Assembly (NCBI GenBank): GCA_030490835.1
Contig: CM059971.1
Location: 71,876,224 to 71,940,223 of the forward strand
Source: Annona cherimola
Taxonomy: Eukaryota > Streptophyta > Magnoliopsida > Magnoliales > Annonaceae
Direction: 5' to 3'
Length of the DNA stretch: 64,000 bases
Shown: one piece after another, positions 45,601 through 57,322 of the stretch
Layout: each line of letters opens with the position of its first letter
Position numbering within the stretch: position 1 is the first letter of the stretch
Position numbers and translations under genes: made by a program
The notes under the pieces: model-generated
Seen by the model: only the letters and a program-made list of their open reading frames with translations
Database searches by the model: none
Told to the model about the DNA's origin: nothing

Positions 45601-46554
45601 CAATACTAATTGCTCGTGTACCTTCGAAAAAAAATAATACATCGCTTGTGTGAGATTTGTTTCCGACAATTTCTGCCCCTGGAGACCCACATTAATTAAA
45701 TGCTCAGCAGCTGATTTTCAACCCCTCGTAATAACAAAAAATTAAAATACTATTTTATATCAAAAAAGCAAAAAACGTGGGGCATGGCCGAGGACATCAA
45801 AAAGCCATGAGAGGAAATTAGTACGTACGTAGGTAGGCAAAGAAAGGCTCAAACCCTGCATGATTATGAGAGAGAGGCAGCAGCTAATACCTTTTGATTA
45901 TACATATAGAATATAAATAATAAAAGAATACCATAGAATAGGTGGATAGACAGAGACTTTTTGGGTCTGACGTGCATATGTACAAGGTACAACTTTTTGG
46001 TATCTCCCAGCGGCATATCCATAAGCTCTAGAAGCAAGAGCAAGAAATCCTTTTATCAAAAAAAAAAAAAAAAAGCAAGAAATCCCATCTTTCTCTCTGG
46101 CGCTCTCTCCTCTCTTAAAGACCCTATCACACCATAGATCAGACAAGTCCATGTGACAAAACCCTTGGTTTCCACAGCCTAGCCAAAGCAAACCAAACCA
46201 CACAATCCAAATCCAATATTATAGAATGGGAGAAACAAGCAAGGAACAGCTTCTGAGCGCCGCCAGCGTAATCATTCAGAATGATAATAATCGTGCATGC
46301 AATGCAGGCTTGCCTCTGCTGTGCTCTGTCTCTTTGTTACAATCAATACTCGTGTGTGAGAGTAGTAGCTAGGGAGAACCCCCGTAAAAAGGAAGAAAAT
46401 GAAATAACTACATGCCTATCAATCACACGTCTCCCCCACAAGAAAAAACAACACCCCACCCTCGGAAATAGGCGACTGCATACAGCTATAATGCTACTAC
46501 TTACTTCCCCCACCTGTCCCCACCTCACCACCCTTCTCTTTCTCTTGGAAATAA

Positions 46555-46600
<46 letters not shown>

Positions 46601-48310
46601 CTATCATTTTCTTCCTGTCTACGTCCAACTTCCCCACTTGGACCGTTGGTATCATTGCAAGTATCAACATCCACAAGCATATTCAGGTGAGCTTCATTTC
46701 TGGACAGACAGATAAATCTGCGATAATAACAAATTTTGATTAAAAATATATAAATAAATAAATTCAGTGGGTAATCCCCTTTTTGTTTTTTATTTTAAGA
46801 ATCTTTCCAGAAAACTCATTTTCAATCCAATTAACGTGTCAAACATGTGTAGTAGTAGTGATATGTGGGTTTGTGTGTGGTCCACTGATTCAAGAGGGTG
46901 GTTAAAATTTGTGCTGGTACACGGCGCCGTCTTATTTGGCACCCGTCGTGGTTTCGACTCTCCCAGAAATTTCAGAGTTCTGTCTTCTTGAATGTTTAGA
47001 TACAGCTGTATGTTTCTAAATTCTGTAGGGAGAGCATTGTCTGCAAAATTTCCAACTGTGTCTCTGAATTTCTTGAAAAATGGGATTAGATTGTTTCTTT
47101 CAATCTGTAAAAATATTTTTTTTTTTTTTTTTGAAAAATATTTTAAAGCTTCTTTATAAAAAAATAATGAGGTGTACGTAAATATAAAAATTATAAACAA
47201 ATTACCAGTCAGACAAAAAAGAGGGTGGTAGATCATGGGATTTTACGGGTGGCAGTTAATGAAGTGGGGCCCCAACCATCTTCAGTTTGGATCCATTGAA
47301 TCATTCCGCCCGTGGGTCCCACTCATCCTCTTTATGAGCTATTCGGAGAAATGACAAAGAGAGAGAATGTGTGGACAGGTGCAACCCCAGTAATTTTTTC
47401 CACGCTGCAGCCGCAGCATCAGCTTGAAAATTACGAGCCCACAAGATGCATAATCCAGCCTAAAAATGTACCTACAATGCACTCAAATCAGTTCTTCGAT
47501 AGTGGTCTAACTTCCGATCTCCAATAACTCAATCGTCCGATAGTAAAATTTTCACATAATGTTTTTGATAAATATTATTCATAAATTTGTGGACTTTTCA
47601 ACGGTTTAGATTTAAATATAAGGGAAGAAATAATAAGTAATGAAGGGGTGATGGAGCATGGATTTGGTGTAGTAGGGAGTTCAGGAAGAGACGACAAGCA
47701 GCCGGCGATGAGCTGAGCTTTCGACTCAAAAGCAGGTATCATAACATTGGAATGTTTCTGCCGTATCCCCAGCGGATCGCAATTAATTGGATAGCTGTCC
47801 TACTCTCGTGAACTCGGCAGCTAGTTGTGTCCACCCATCCCATCTCAGCCGTCCATCCTTTTGCGCCATGCTTTCGACGTTCAGTTGAAGATGATCGACC
47901 GTTGCATGATATGAACGCTCCAATTATTTATTACGTGGGGGAGGAAGTATTTTTGAATTTTGGGATATTGGGTTAATTGGTGGGGGCAAATTGGGATGAC
48001 GGAGGAGGGAAGGCATGGCATGAGAGTCTGAGAACTGAAATGGTGGGTGCAGTGCAGTGCAGTGCACGCGCGAATGGAGAGAGGTTCGAAAATGATAGCA
48101 CGATCCATGCAGTCTCGGGAATCAGGACGAAGTCGAAAGCTGGAGAATCGAGACAAGGGTGGGATTTTTCGATTCGGCTGGGGCAAGGGTGGGATTGGCA
48201 ACGTTAGAGGGTGCGTATTATTATCATATACTCCTACGCGTATGTATCATTACTTGTAATTATTACAAGTTTTATTGCCATTATTGACGGCTCTCTCATT
48301 CTCATTTATG
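45601..48310. other. intergenic, no supported gene
   Basis: Includes (AT)n at 46559-46598 and short A/T homopolymers. Frames with YIYIYI runs (for example + 46281-46715) are translations of that microsatellite. A tandem GTGCA repeat lies at about 48047-48066. 46080-48200 is less AT-rich, yet no domain could be recognised. Confidence 0.5.
46559..46598. repeat. (AT)n microsatellite
   Basis: About 20 AT units. Confidence 0.95.
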
Positions 48311-48319
48311 TAACTGGGG

Positions 48320-48570
48320 TTTGCTCTGTACCGTAGAAAATGGAGGAAAAAGTATTGAGGGTAATTCTTGGGAAAAGTAATTGAGAGGGAGGGAAGAAAG
48401 GGTAACTTAATTTTCAATGCATTTTAATTATCTTATTTTTTTAATTTTATCTTTATATTTCAATTATTTTTTATAATTATCTTATTTATTCTACTTTATC
48501 ACTACTTTGTCATGTCATTTTCAAAATTTTCAAATAGTTTCCGCCTCTACTTCTCAAAACAAACTCTAAA
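48320..48570. mobile_element. MITE of the GGGAATGG group, SINE insertion at its right edge
   Basis: Left TTGAGAGGGAGGGAAGAAAG, right CGCCTCTACTTCTCAAAACA; interior TTTATTCTACTTTATCACTA. The SINE at 48586 lies just beyond its right edge. Confidence 0.5.
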
Positions 48571-48585
48571 AGTCTTCTTGGGATG

Positions 48586-48830
48586 GCCACGGAGGTCGTG
48601 CCTCAGTGGTGCAGGACATGGCCTCACAAGTAGGTGGTCATGGGTTCAAATCTCCCCTACAGCATTTCTGAAGTGGTGGCGTTGCAAGTCTCCCCAAGTT
48701 TGTGGGAGCCGTCTACCGGTGGGAAAGTTTAGAAGTAGTAGATAATTGTTAGCAAATTGTAAGAATGTCTCAGAATTTAATTGTAATACCAGTTGAGATT
48801 GTAATGTATGAATACTCATAAAAAAAAAAA
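48586..48830 (+). mobile_element. SINE, about 245 bp, with perfect 14-bp duplication
   Basis: The tRNA-like head has TGCCTCAGTGGTGCAGG (A-box region) and CATGGGTTCAAATCTCC (B box). The body TTTGTGGGAGCCGTCTACCG leads to TTGTAAGAATGTCTCAG, then an A tail. The flanks GTCTTCTTGGGATG at 48572-48585 and 48831-48844 are identical. Confidence 0.92.
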
Positions 48831-49175
48831 GTCTTCTTGGGATGAGGAAAATGTTGATGGTAATGGTAATGGGAATGATGAATGAGAAAGTCAAAACCCG
48901 GGTTTCCATTCTTATGTACCTGTGCGTAATGAAGCTTAGTGCACCCAAATATGCTTCACCCATTTTTTAATTTTTTAAAATTTTTTGCACAATTGTTAAT
49001 GTAAGTATATTTAACATATATATTAATTTTTACCATTTTTTGGAGATTTTTAAGTATTATTTTGGATTTTTAAAAATTATTGGCATCACTGATTTTTAAA
49101 AAATTTAAAAATATTAAAAAATCTTTTAAAATGGTAAAAATTAATATATATGTTAAATATATTTAGATTAACAGT

Positions 49176-49880
49176 GATACCCCGTGGTTAGTTATGGGAG
49201 ATTTCAATGAGGTTATGGGACCAACTGAATATCTTAGTCAAAGGACACGTGCGCAGGGCCAGATGGATCTTTTTTGCGATACGGTGGATAGATGCAATTT
49301 GATGTATTTGGGGTTTGTGGGACCGCCTATGACTTGGAGCAATAATCATCGTGGAGTTCAAAGAGTGGAGGCGAGACTTGACAGAGGGCTTTCCACACCC
49401 CATTGGCTATCTCGTTTTCCATTTGCAAAGATTTTCCATTTATCGGCCTCCACTTCCGATCACTGTCCGCTTTTGCTGATCCTTGACACTGTGGGTCGCA
49501 AGAGGAAGCCTCCTATGGAGTTTAGATATGAGTTGTTATTGGCAAGAGATAAAAAGGCCCACCGCATTGTTCACCACGCCTAGACTACGCAACCACATGG
49601 GGACATGTCTACATCAAAACTGCTTGGGTGGAAGATCCAATCTTGTAGTAGAGATCTCTCAAGATGGAATCGGACGAGGAGAGGTAACCTAAGGCGAGAT
49701 ATTGATCGGAAACAAAGGGAGCTTGCTTCCCTCATGAATCAAAGCCCCACGGATCGAAGGGATGCGGCCATTAAGGATCTAAATTTCCACTTCCACCTTC
49801 TCCTAGAAGATGAGGAGCAGTTTGGAGGCAACGTGCCAAGACCCATTGACTACATGATGGGGACAAAAACACGGGTTTCT
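49176..49880 (+). pseudogene. L1 ORF2: endonuclease end and linker
   Basis: The frame begins TPWLVMGDFNEVMGPTE, the conserved GDFN block of APE endonucleases, and includes MTWSNN and ASTSDHCPLLL (the SDH block with catalytic Asp and His). A stop follows at about 49581. The next frame piece, 49605-49982, contains HFHLLLEDEEQFG, the linker before RT, before a shift. In live copies this nuclease nicks target DNA to prime reverse transcription. Confidence 0.85.
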
Positions 49881-49888
49881 TTCTCCGG

Positions 49889-51230
49889 ATGGCTTCTAAT
49901 CGCAGAAGGGCAAATTGCAATGACGCTCTGCGAGACACTAATGGTAGTTGGGTTCGGGACCAAGATAAAATGTTGGATATAGCGGTCGCTCACTTCTCGT
50001 TAGTGTACTCCTCCTCGGGCTCGACTGATGTTGCTTGGATTACTGACCTCATAACTAGAAGGGTTTCTGAAGATCAGAGGCAGGCTATGATTAAACCTCT
50101 CCAGTTCATTGAGGTTGAGAAAGCTGTGAAAGCAATGAGCCTAACAAAAGCTCCGAGACCGGACGGGATGTCAGCCGGATTCTTCCATACACACTAGACA
50201 ACGGTGGGTTAGGATGTGTTCAACTGGTGCAAATCGTTTATGGAGGAGCATGATCCGCCAATGCTTGATGGCCATCTACGAGGCATGAGCTCGACCACCC
50301 TGATCTTGATTCCGAAGAAGGCAGACGCTCAAGGCTTATCCCATTACCGCCCTATTAGCCAATGCAATGTTGCTTATAAAATTTTGGCTAAGGTTTTGGC
50401 GAATAGACTCAAATCGTCGCTTCAGAACGTCATCGGTGACCAACAAAGTGCGTTTGTCCCGGGTCGGCTAATCACTGACAACATGCTTGTCGCCTATGAA
50501 GTCATTCATTCTCTTAGGAGACGAAGGGGTGGGAAGAGGCGGGAGATCGCTATCAAACTAGCATGTCAAAGGCATATGATAGGGTGGAGTGGAAATTTTT
50601 TAAGCAGATCATGGAAGCGATGAACTTCAGCCCGATATGGATCAACTGGATCATGAGTTGCATATCGACAGTGCAGTATAGGGTCAATATCAATGGTTTT
50701 AAATCCGGATATTTCCAACCTACTAGGGGCCTAAAGCAAGGGGATCCGCTCTCCCCTTATCTTTTCATTTTGTGTGCTGAGGAACTCTCAGCCCTTATAT
50801 CGAATGCTATTGCCCAAGGTAGTATACATGGCATAAAGCTCAACCCGCTCGGGCCTCCACTCACTCACCTCCTGTTTGCGGATGACGCCCTCATTTTTCT
50901 TCGGGCTACTGACCATGACATCAGGATTTTCTTGAACATCTTATAGCAGTACTCTGACTCGTCGGGGCAAGTGGTTAATGTTGATAAAACTGTAATTTTC
51001 TTCAACTCTAATATGGAATGCACTACAAGGCGGGAGATAACCCAACTGCTGGGATCAAGGGGCAATGAGCTCCACCACTACCTTGATCTCCCAGCATGGC
51101 TGGGTAGAACCAAGAAGGGGTTGTTCAAGAACCTTAAAGAGCGTATTTGGCAAAGAGTGCAAGGGTGGAAGGGCAGGCTTCTCTCATGGGGCGAAAAAGA
51201 GATCTTAATTAAGGCTGTTGCCTAGGCCAT
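49889..51230 (+). pseudogene. L1 ORF2: reverse transcriptase, broken
   Basis: 49889-50197 gives AVKAMSLTKAPRPDGMSAGFF, matching the usual K-[AS]-PGPDG motif with G to R. 50216-50623 gives LILIPKK and HYRPISQCNVAYKILAKVLA. Then the frame shifts into 50563-50946 with MSKAYDRVEW (motif A, D retained or replaced by AYD context), TRGLKQGDPLSPYLFILCAE and the catalytic FADDALIF. 50971-51225 covers the thumb (YLDLPAWLGRTKKGLF). Stops lie at about 50195, 50944 and 51223. Confidence 0.9.
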
Positions 51231-51336
51231 CCCAACATACATGATGAGTATTTTTCTGCTGCCAAAGACATTTTGCCATGAACTCAATGGCATGTTGAGC
51301 AGGTTCTAGTGAGGCGAACAGGGGAACAAGCGTAAA

Positions 51337-52194
51337 ATGAGTTGGGTAGCTTGGAGTGAAATGTGCAAGTCAAAGTTATCAGGTGGTTTGGGCTTCAGAG
51401 ATATTCTTTATTTTAACCGGGCGCTTCTTGCTAAACAAGTTTGGAGGTTAACAACCCGCACCAACTCGCTATGCTATAAGATTCTCAAGGCTCGTTACTT
51501 CCTAAACGCAGACATTTGGCACTGCCAAGAGAAAGCTACTGATTCGTTCACTTGGAGGAGTATTTTGAAAGCCAGAGATGCAATTCAATCTGGGTGTAGT
51601 TGGCGAATTGGCAATGGAAGACGGGCTCTTTTTTTCAGGGACAGTTGGCTGGACTCAAGGGTAACTAAGGTTGGTCCTCTCTCCTTATCGATTCCTGATG
51701 ATGTGATGGTAAGTCATTTTATTAATGAGGACACAAACTCGTGGAACAAGGAGCTTATTGTGGCTGCGGTGGGTGAATCTAGATGGCAGCAGATCAATCT
51801 TATTCCCCTTCCTCAAACTGTTGAGGGGGATGTTCTGTTTTGGAAACATGAACCTAGTGGAGCCTTCACAGTCAAATCAGCTTACAGGTTCCTCACTTCG
51901 ATGGCTGACATCTCCTCTAATTTAGCCATCTATCAGGCTATCTGGAGGACAAAGCTTCCTAGCAAAGTTCTTATTTTTGGATGGAGATTATTCAAAAATG
52001 CCCTTCCAACATTGCTGAATCTGCAGCTAAGGGGTATTACTGTGGACCCTCTTTGTTTGTTTTGCAGGACCGATGTTGAGGATGCAAATCACCTGTTCAT
52101 GAGATGTGTATGCACGAGGGGGGTGTGGCTCGGGGCCGTAGGGCTCACCCCATATGGGGCGACAGTACAGGACATGCTGAGATCTCTAACTTAA
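51337..52194 (+). pseudogene. L1 ORF2: post-RT region with zinc-binding domain
   Basis: An open stretch of 285 codons: GGLGFRDILYFNRALLAKQVWR, a conserved plant L1 block, then WRIGNGRRALFFRDSWL, and the zf-RVT pattern LFCRTDVEDANHLFMRCV near its end. This domain is thought to help element RNA binding. It is the longest intact frame of the LINE. Confidence 0.88.
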
Positions 52195-52414
52195 AAAAAC
52201 CAGGTTCAAGGACCTGGCTTTCTTTATCCTGTGTTGTTGGAGGGTGTGGTTTATGCGCAACAGGTTCAGGGAGGAGGGGCAACATCCGGTGTTTGATGGG
52301 ATCCCCGATTGGTGCCTTGATTTTCTCGAGCAACATAAGAGAGCAAAACTCCTATTCCTAGACGGGACGATTGACCGACCTCTAGTCCCCCAATGAACTA
52401 AGCCGCCGAACGGT

Positions 52415-52942
52415 GTGTTCAGGATGAATGTGGATGCTAGGAAACATAGCGGCATAATGTTTATGGGTTTTGCGGCGGTCATCCGGGATTCGAGAGGATT
52501 CTTTATAGCGGCGCAAGGGTGGCGACGGAAAGGCGCGATGGAGCCTTTACTCATGGAAGCCAATGCGTTCCTTATGGGAGTAAACTGGGCCCTCCAACTT
52601 GGCTTCGGCCAAGTACAGATAGAAACTGATTCTCTCCTCCTGTTCAACTACCTGTCGACAGATGCTACTATTACCTCACCGGTTGGTTTTGTTGTGGCGG
52701 AGATCAAAACTATTTTTGCCACTTCACCTCACATATTTGCTCATCATGTATTAAGGCAAGGAAACATGGTTGCTTATTCCTTAGCCGAATTTGTTTCAGT
52801 TTCTTTCTTGGATCATTATGTCTGGTGGGGGAACCCTCCCCAAGCCATCTTGGCAAACATTTGTACAGATAATTTTTTGGCAATGCATTGCTTGGACCAT
52901 TCTATCATTTCCTCCTCTCACAATGAAAGGGAGCTGGGATAG
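52415..52942 (+). pseudogene. L1 ORF2: RNase H-like C-terminal domain
   Basis: Contains FRMNVDARKHSG (first Asp), FAAVIRDSRG, MEANAFLMGVNWALQLG (catalytic Glu) and VQIETDSLLLFNYL (second Asp), the RVT_3 pattern of plant L1 RNase H. It is in a different frame from 51337-52194. Ends just before the A-rich tail. Confidence 0.85.
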
Positions 52943-53074
52943 GGCAGGATCCTTTTCAAAAAAAAAAATTAAAAAAAATAGTTATGTAAAAAAATAAAAA
53001 AATAAAAAATAGTTATACGCATACAAGTGCATTGAGCCTTAATGCACCCGGGTACAAAGGACAAGAGTGCATCA

Positions 53075-53560
53075 ACACCAACTACCTTAATTTTTTCATT
53101 TTAACCTTATGCTTTTAATTATTTGTATATTTTTTATATAACTATCTTTTATTTATTTATTATTTACTTTTACTTTACCCCTATCATATCTATTTCGTTC
53201 TTCATTTATTTCTTCTATTCTCTATTTTTTCCTAATCCCAAGTGGACCCTAAGAGATAAAGATCCGACATAGGCTAGCATGAGATTACAGATTTGAACAT
53301 AAGAAGGCGTGTGTACCAAAAAATGTGGAATTTTTTTTTTAAAAGAAGAGTGATGCCACACGATAGAGGTACATAATAATTAAGAATAAAGAAAATAAAA
53401 ATGAAACACATACAATAATTATACGAAAGGTTTGAAAAATAATTAGAATGTAGAAGTAATAATTAAAAAGTAAGATAATTTAGAAGTTAGAGAGATATAT
53501 AGGAATAAGTATAAAAGATTTTTTTTTACGTCTTACTAAATTTAGCCTTAAAGGTCTATA
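53075..53560. repeat. MITE relics (GGGAATGG group, then TTTCACTCTTC group)
   Basis: 53075-53250 has CTACCTTAATTTTTTCATTT and TTACTTTTACTTTACCCCTA. 53330-53540 is in reverse orientation (AATAAAGAAAATAAAAATG). Confidence 0.45.
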
Positions 53561-53740
53561 CCATATACCAACGCAGCTAGCACAACTGGCAAAAGCTAGG
53601 GAAGTTTGGGTATCGAATCTCGATGGAAGAGCTTGTCTCCTATAAATATATTGTTTGTTACACAGTTGGATTTACTACTTGAGTAAGAAAATGAAAAAAT
53701 GTACTTTGGTTTCATTTGAGTTATTGTAATATAAAGTGAT
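53555..53740 (+). mobile_element. SINE-like head
   Basis: CGCAGCTAGCACAACTGGCA (A-box region) and GGGTATCGAATCTCG (B box) at tRNA-like spacing. A short body follows; no A-rich tail or duplication is clear. Confidence 0.5.
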
Positions 53741-53749
53741 TAAAAAGGG

Positions 53750-53935
53750 TTTGTGTGGCCACTAGGGGCATAGCTTAGGTGAATGACATCCTAATGTTTG
53801 TATTAGTTGACTCAAATTTGAACCAGGAGAGGGATTGTTTGTCTCCCATTGATTGGGGGATCTTGGTGCCTCTCATTTGTATTAGGAGTGTGGTCTTCTC
53901 CTATTTTGTGCTAAAAATCCATTGAAAAAAATTTC
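53750..53935 (+). mobile_element. possible SINE
   Basis: GGGGCATAGCTTAGGTGAAT resembles an A box; the body is rich in GTCTCC-type motifs and ends TTGAAAAAAAT. The B box is weak. Confidence 0.35.
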
Positions 53936-54680
53936 AAAAATTTAATAGTATGGAAGAGTAGTGTGGTATAATGTGGATAATAATTAGGAGTGAGAAAAAT
54001 AATGATACAACAGATAGAATAATTATATAAAAAATAGAAAAGAATTGAATATAGAGATAACAATGAAAAAATAAGATCATAGTTAGACAGGCAAGATATT
54101 AATTAATATAAAAGATATATGGGAAACGAAGAGAATTTTTGTACATCTTACATATGGTTTGTCGGGGAAGATGTAAAACAAGTGGGAAATTTTATGGTAA
54201 AATTTTTAAAGAAAATTAGAAAGTAATGCAATATAGTAAGAGTAATAATTATAAACAAAGAGAATAAATAGAAAATAGAAAAGATAGTTATATGGAAAGA
54301 ATGAAAAAATGAATAGAATGTAGTAGTAATAATAAAAAATAGAATATGTGAATAAGTGAAAAAAATTTCACGTTTAACCAAAGATACCCTGGGGTCAGTT
54401 GGGGCATGGTTGAGATTTTTTATTTTAGAATGGTCACGTCTTTCCAATGCATAACAATTTTCTATTTTTAATATAATTTCTTATGTTCTAATATACAATA
54501 ACACTTCATATATTTATCTCCTCATGCCATTCCCCCAATTATATCATTATAAAAGGAAGTGTTTGGTAAGATGTACACGGAAAAAATAGCATAAATAGGA
54601 TAAGAGTAAAGTAAAAATATGAGTAATTATGTGAAAAAAATGGAAAAAGTAGAATATATGAATAATTAATAACTTTAGCT
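53936..54680. repeat. TTTCACTCTTCACAACTA-family MITE relics
   Basis: Three inverse-orientation pieces (about 53940-54170, 54180-54390 and 54545-54665) with AGTAATAATTATAAACAAAG and related strings. Confidence 0.5.
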
Positions 54681-54730
54681 TTTTTTTAATCATTTCATTA
54701 GTTCGCAAGTTACGAACAACATCAAAGTAA

Positions 54731-55011
54731 GGGTGTGTTTGATAATAAGTAAAAATTTTCAAGTTAAAACTTTTCAATCTAAAATTTTTCACTCTTCACA
54801 ACTACCATATTTTTTAATTATTTCTTCACATTTTTCTATATAACTACCATACTTTTCAATCATTTCTACACAACTACTAACATAACTAACCAATCTATTT
54901 CAACTTTATCCTATTTATTCCTCATCATTACCCCTATCATATCACATCATTTGACAACTTCTACTCTTTATAACTTTTCATCAAAAGTTTTATCCATTCC
55001 CAAATACACCC
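54731..55011. mobile_element. MITE, intact member of the TTTCACTCTTCACAACTA family, 281 bp
   Basis: Left GGGTGTGTTTGATAATAAGT, right-end complement GGGTGTATTTGGGAATGGAT, flanked by TAA / TTA. The interior is used here as the reference for the many other copies in the window. Tourist/PIF-like by end and flank, but not proven. Confidence 0.75.
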
Positions 55012-55401
55012 TTAGTTTAATAAATTGCCAAGACGGTTTTAAATGGAGACACAACTTAGTTTAGTACATTTAACTAGGGAATCATCATACCATCACCTTA
55101 TTCTCAAAAAATCTTATTATACCTTATTTTTGATAAGTTTACTTAGCTTTTTATTTTAGCACTTTGAGGTCTATTCTGTCATATTTTTCAAGACTAAGTC
55201 AATTTCAATGTCGATTTAAAATCATCTTTTTAAACTAGCTTTCATGTTATATTTTAAAATTGTAATTATAATTCTTATTTAGAAACCTATAATCAATATA
55301 ATAACAATATAATTTTAAAATTTTTAATAGAATTTTTAATTAATAGATGAATTAAATAAAATTTGAAATATTTAGAAGATATATTTTATTTTTTAAAATT
55401 A
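55012..55401. other. intergenic, nothing recognised
   Basis: AT-rich. Confidence 0.5.
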
Positions 55402-55410
55402 GAATATATT

Positions 55411-55807
55411 GAGGAATGATTTTGTTAGTCTGGGCTAAGCAAATTCCCTATTTAGCTCACCTCCAAAAAACCATTTATAACAACTTTTTTTAATTTTTTC
55501 CACACATTTGTTTATCTAAGTGTATTTAACATATAAATTGAGTTTTACCATTTTGGACGTATGTATACATTTTTTTAGATTTTTAAAAATAAGAGTATTT
55601 TAAATACATATATACACATAAATATTTAAAAATCTCAAAAAAATATATAAAAATGTCTAAAAAATGTTAAAACTTAGTTTATATATTAAATACACTTAGA
55701 TAAATAAGTGTGTGAAGAAAAAAATAAAAAAAATTTGTAGTAAATGAGTTTTTTGAGGTTGGCTTAGCGGGACATGTGCTTAGCCCAGGTTAACAGGATC
55801 ATTCCTC
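55411..55807. mobile_element. fold-back MITE, group A, copy 5, best preserved
   Basis: Ends GAGGAATGATTTTGTTAGTC and, as complement, GAGGAATGATCCTGTTAACC. Flanks GAATATATT (55402-55410) and TAATATATT (55808-55816) match at 8 of 9. Arms pair over almost the full length around a TTTTAAATACATATATACAC centre. Confidence 0.88.
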
Positions 55808-55909
55808 TAATATATTTAATACTTATGTTAAATATATATTAGCAATTCTAATCAGATACAAGTACCTTGCAACTAACCATATTCTCATTATAGAATCTAT
55901 CCTACTAGG

Positions 55910-56510
55910 TGTGTTAATGGTTGTGGTTAACCTGTTAACTCGCTCGTCCAACCCATTTATAAATGATTTTGGGTTTGAATTTTTGAATAAATGAGTTATA
56001 ATTTGTCAACCTATTCAACTATTTAATTAAATAAATATATTAAAGTTGAGATTTTATAACCCGTCAACCATTTAGTAACCCGTTTAACTCATATAGCCCG
56101 TTCAACATATTTAGCCCATTTAATCCATTAAACTTATGCATATATGTAAACTAATTGGTTATTTTCTCTAGCTAAGTCTCCCTCTCGTTGTCTAATTTTT
56201 ATTTTTTCATTACTACCCTAATTCCGTTTTCTTGATATTGTTCTATTTTCATTTTTCCTATACCAGAAATATCCCATCGCCTCCCCCTGCAAGATCATCA
56301 TCTACCAGAGTCCAGGCCTTAAGGTCCTCTATCGTACAAACCATTAACAATCTGCCAATCCGTTTATTAAATGAGTTGTAAATGAGTTAGAGTTGAGGTT
56401 TTTTAAATGAGTTAATAAATAAATTAGAGTTGAGATATTTTAAATGAGTTAAAAATAAGATTAAGTTCCAACACATCCGACTGAATCTATTAACACCCAT
56501 AGTTCTACCC
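55910..56510. mobile_element. hAT-like relic
   Basis: Left GGTGTGTTAATGGTTGTGGT, right-end complement ATGGGTGTTAATAGATTCAG. Inside are many CCCGTYCAACMYATTTA repeats and AATGAGTTAGAGTTGAG repeats. An 8-bp duplication is not clean (CTATCCTA versus CTACCCTA nearby). Confidence 0.5.
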
Positions 56511-57312
56511 TACCTAAAGATAAAATTTGACATATTTATTTTAGAATACTCAATGGGTTGATCCACCAAACGTAATGGCATCCGTACTTCAAAAAATTCA
56601 ACTTAAGTTAGGGCAATCAATCTATTCAAGGTTTGGATAAAATTACTATTTTAAATAAAAAAAATTGACATGGTATTTTGACGTAAGTCAGAGGGACCAA
56701 AGCTGCGCAAATATAAAATTTAAGAGCACGAGAGTCTTGAGTCTCTTGACTTTCCCAAACTTGAGTGAACCGTATGCAAATCCCGTGTAGTTATAGCCAA
56801 TACAAACCGTATTTCTTAAAATCTTACCTTTCTCCTCGTCATTACTATGTGGGGATCTAAGTTTGATTCAATTCCTGATCAATTCCTTTAACATTGAAAT
56901 AAAAAGGTGAAAAATCTACCCGCTATACAAAAAAAAAAAAAAAATCTACCAAGATGAAAATAAAGATCCTATGTAAAACATAAAAGCTTAATAAAATATC
57001 AAGAAACGCGAGGAATATAAATGGTGCATTGACGAAGTATACAAACATCTTTTAAAAATAACGCTAAAACTATGGAAAAGAAAGCTTCATGTAGACGAAG
57101 TGTAAAAATGGATATCAATTTTTTCAAAATGAGTAGGAATAATAGAAAGAAATAAAATATAATCTTGTAATTTCACCAGATCTTAGACAAAACACGAAAT
57201 CTAAAAGACACGGTTAGGTGAGTTATGCACCGTATTAACTCACTGAAATGCATCCTAAGTCGAGTAGTGGGTGGCATCAATTAAATTGCACGCTGCATTA
57301 TCATTAGAAGAG
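56511..57312. other. intergenic, nothing recognised
   Basis: AT-rich; no supported gene. Confidence 0.5.
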
Positions 57313-57322
57313 AGTTGGTTTT

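Larger units (their letters stand above)
49175..52978 (+). mobile_element. L1-type LINE, 5'-truncated, inactive
   Basis: ORF2 domains appear in order: end of the APE-like endonuclease, reverse transcriptase, Cys/His zinc-binding region (zf-RVT) and a C-terminal RNase H-like domain, then an A-rich tail at 52958-52978. ORF1 and the start of ORF2 are missing, the usual 5' truncation. At least four frame changes and several stops break the frame. Only AGT is shared at the two junctions, so there is little or no target duplication. It is inserted in a group B MITE. Confidence 0.93.
48911..53060. mobile_element. fold-back MITE, group B, copy 3, split by an L1 LINE
   Basis: The left part, 48911-49174, runs CTTATGTACCTGTGCGTAAT to ATTTAGATTAACAGT and contains the shared core TTTTTACCATTTTTTGGAG. 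The right part, 52980-53060, resumes AGTTATGTAAAAAAAT and ends TTAATGCACCCGGGTACAAAG. Joined ends are inverted copies, as in the unbroken member at 27286. Confidence 0.8.

Noticed and set aside
46281..46715. 144-codon frame with YIYIYI run
   Set aside because: Generated by the (AT)n microsatellite; no domain. The same applies to frames at 44679-44912, 45012-45283 and 59617-59802.
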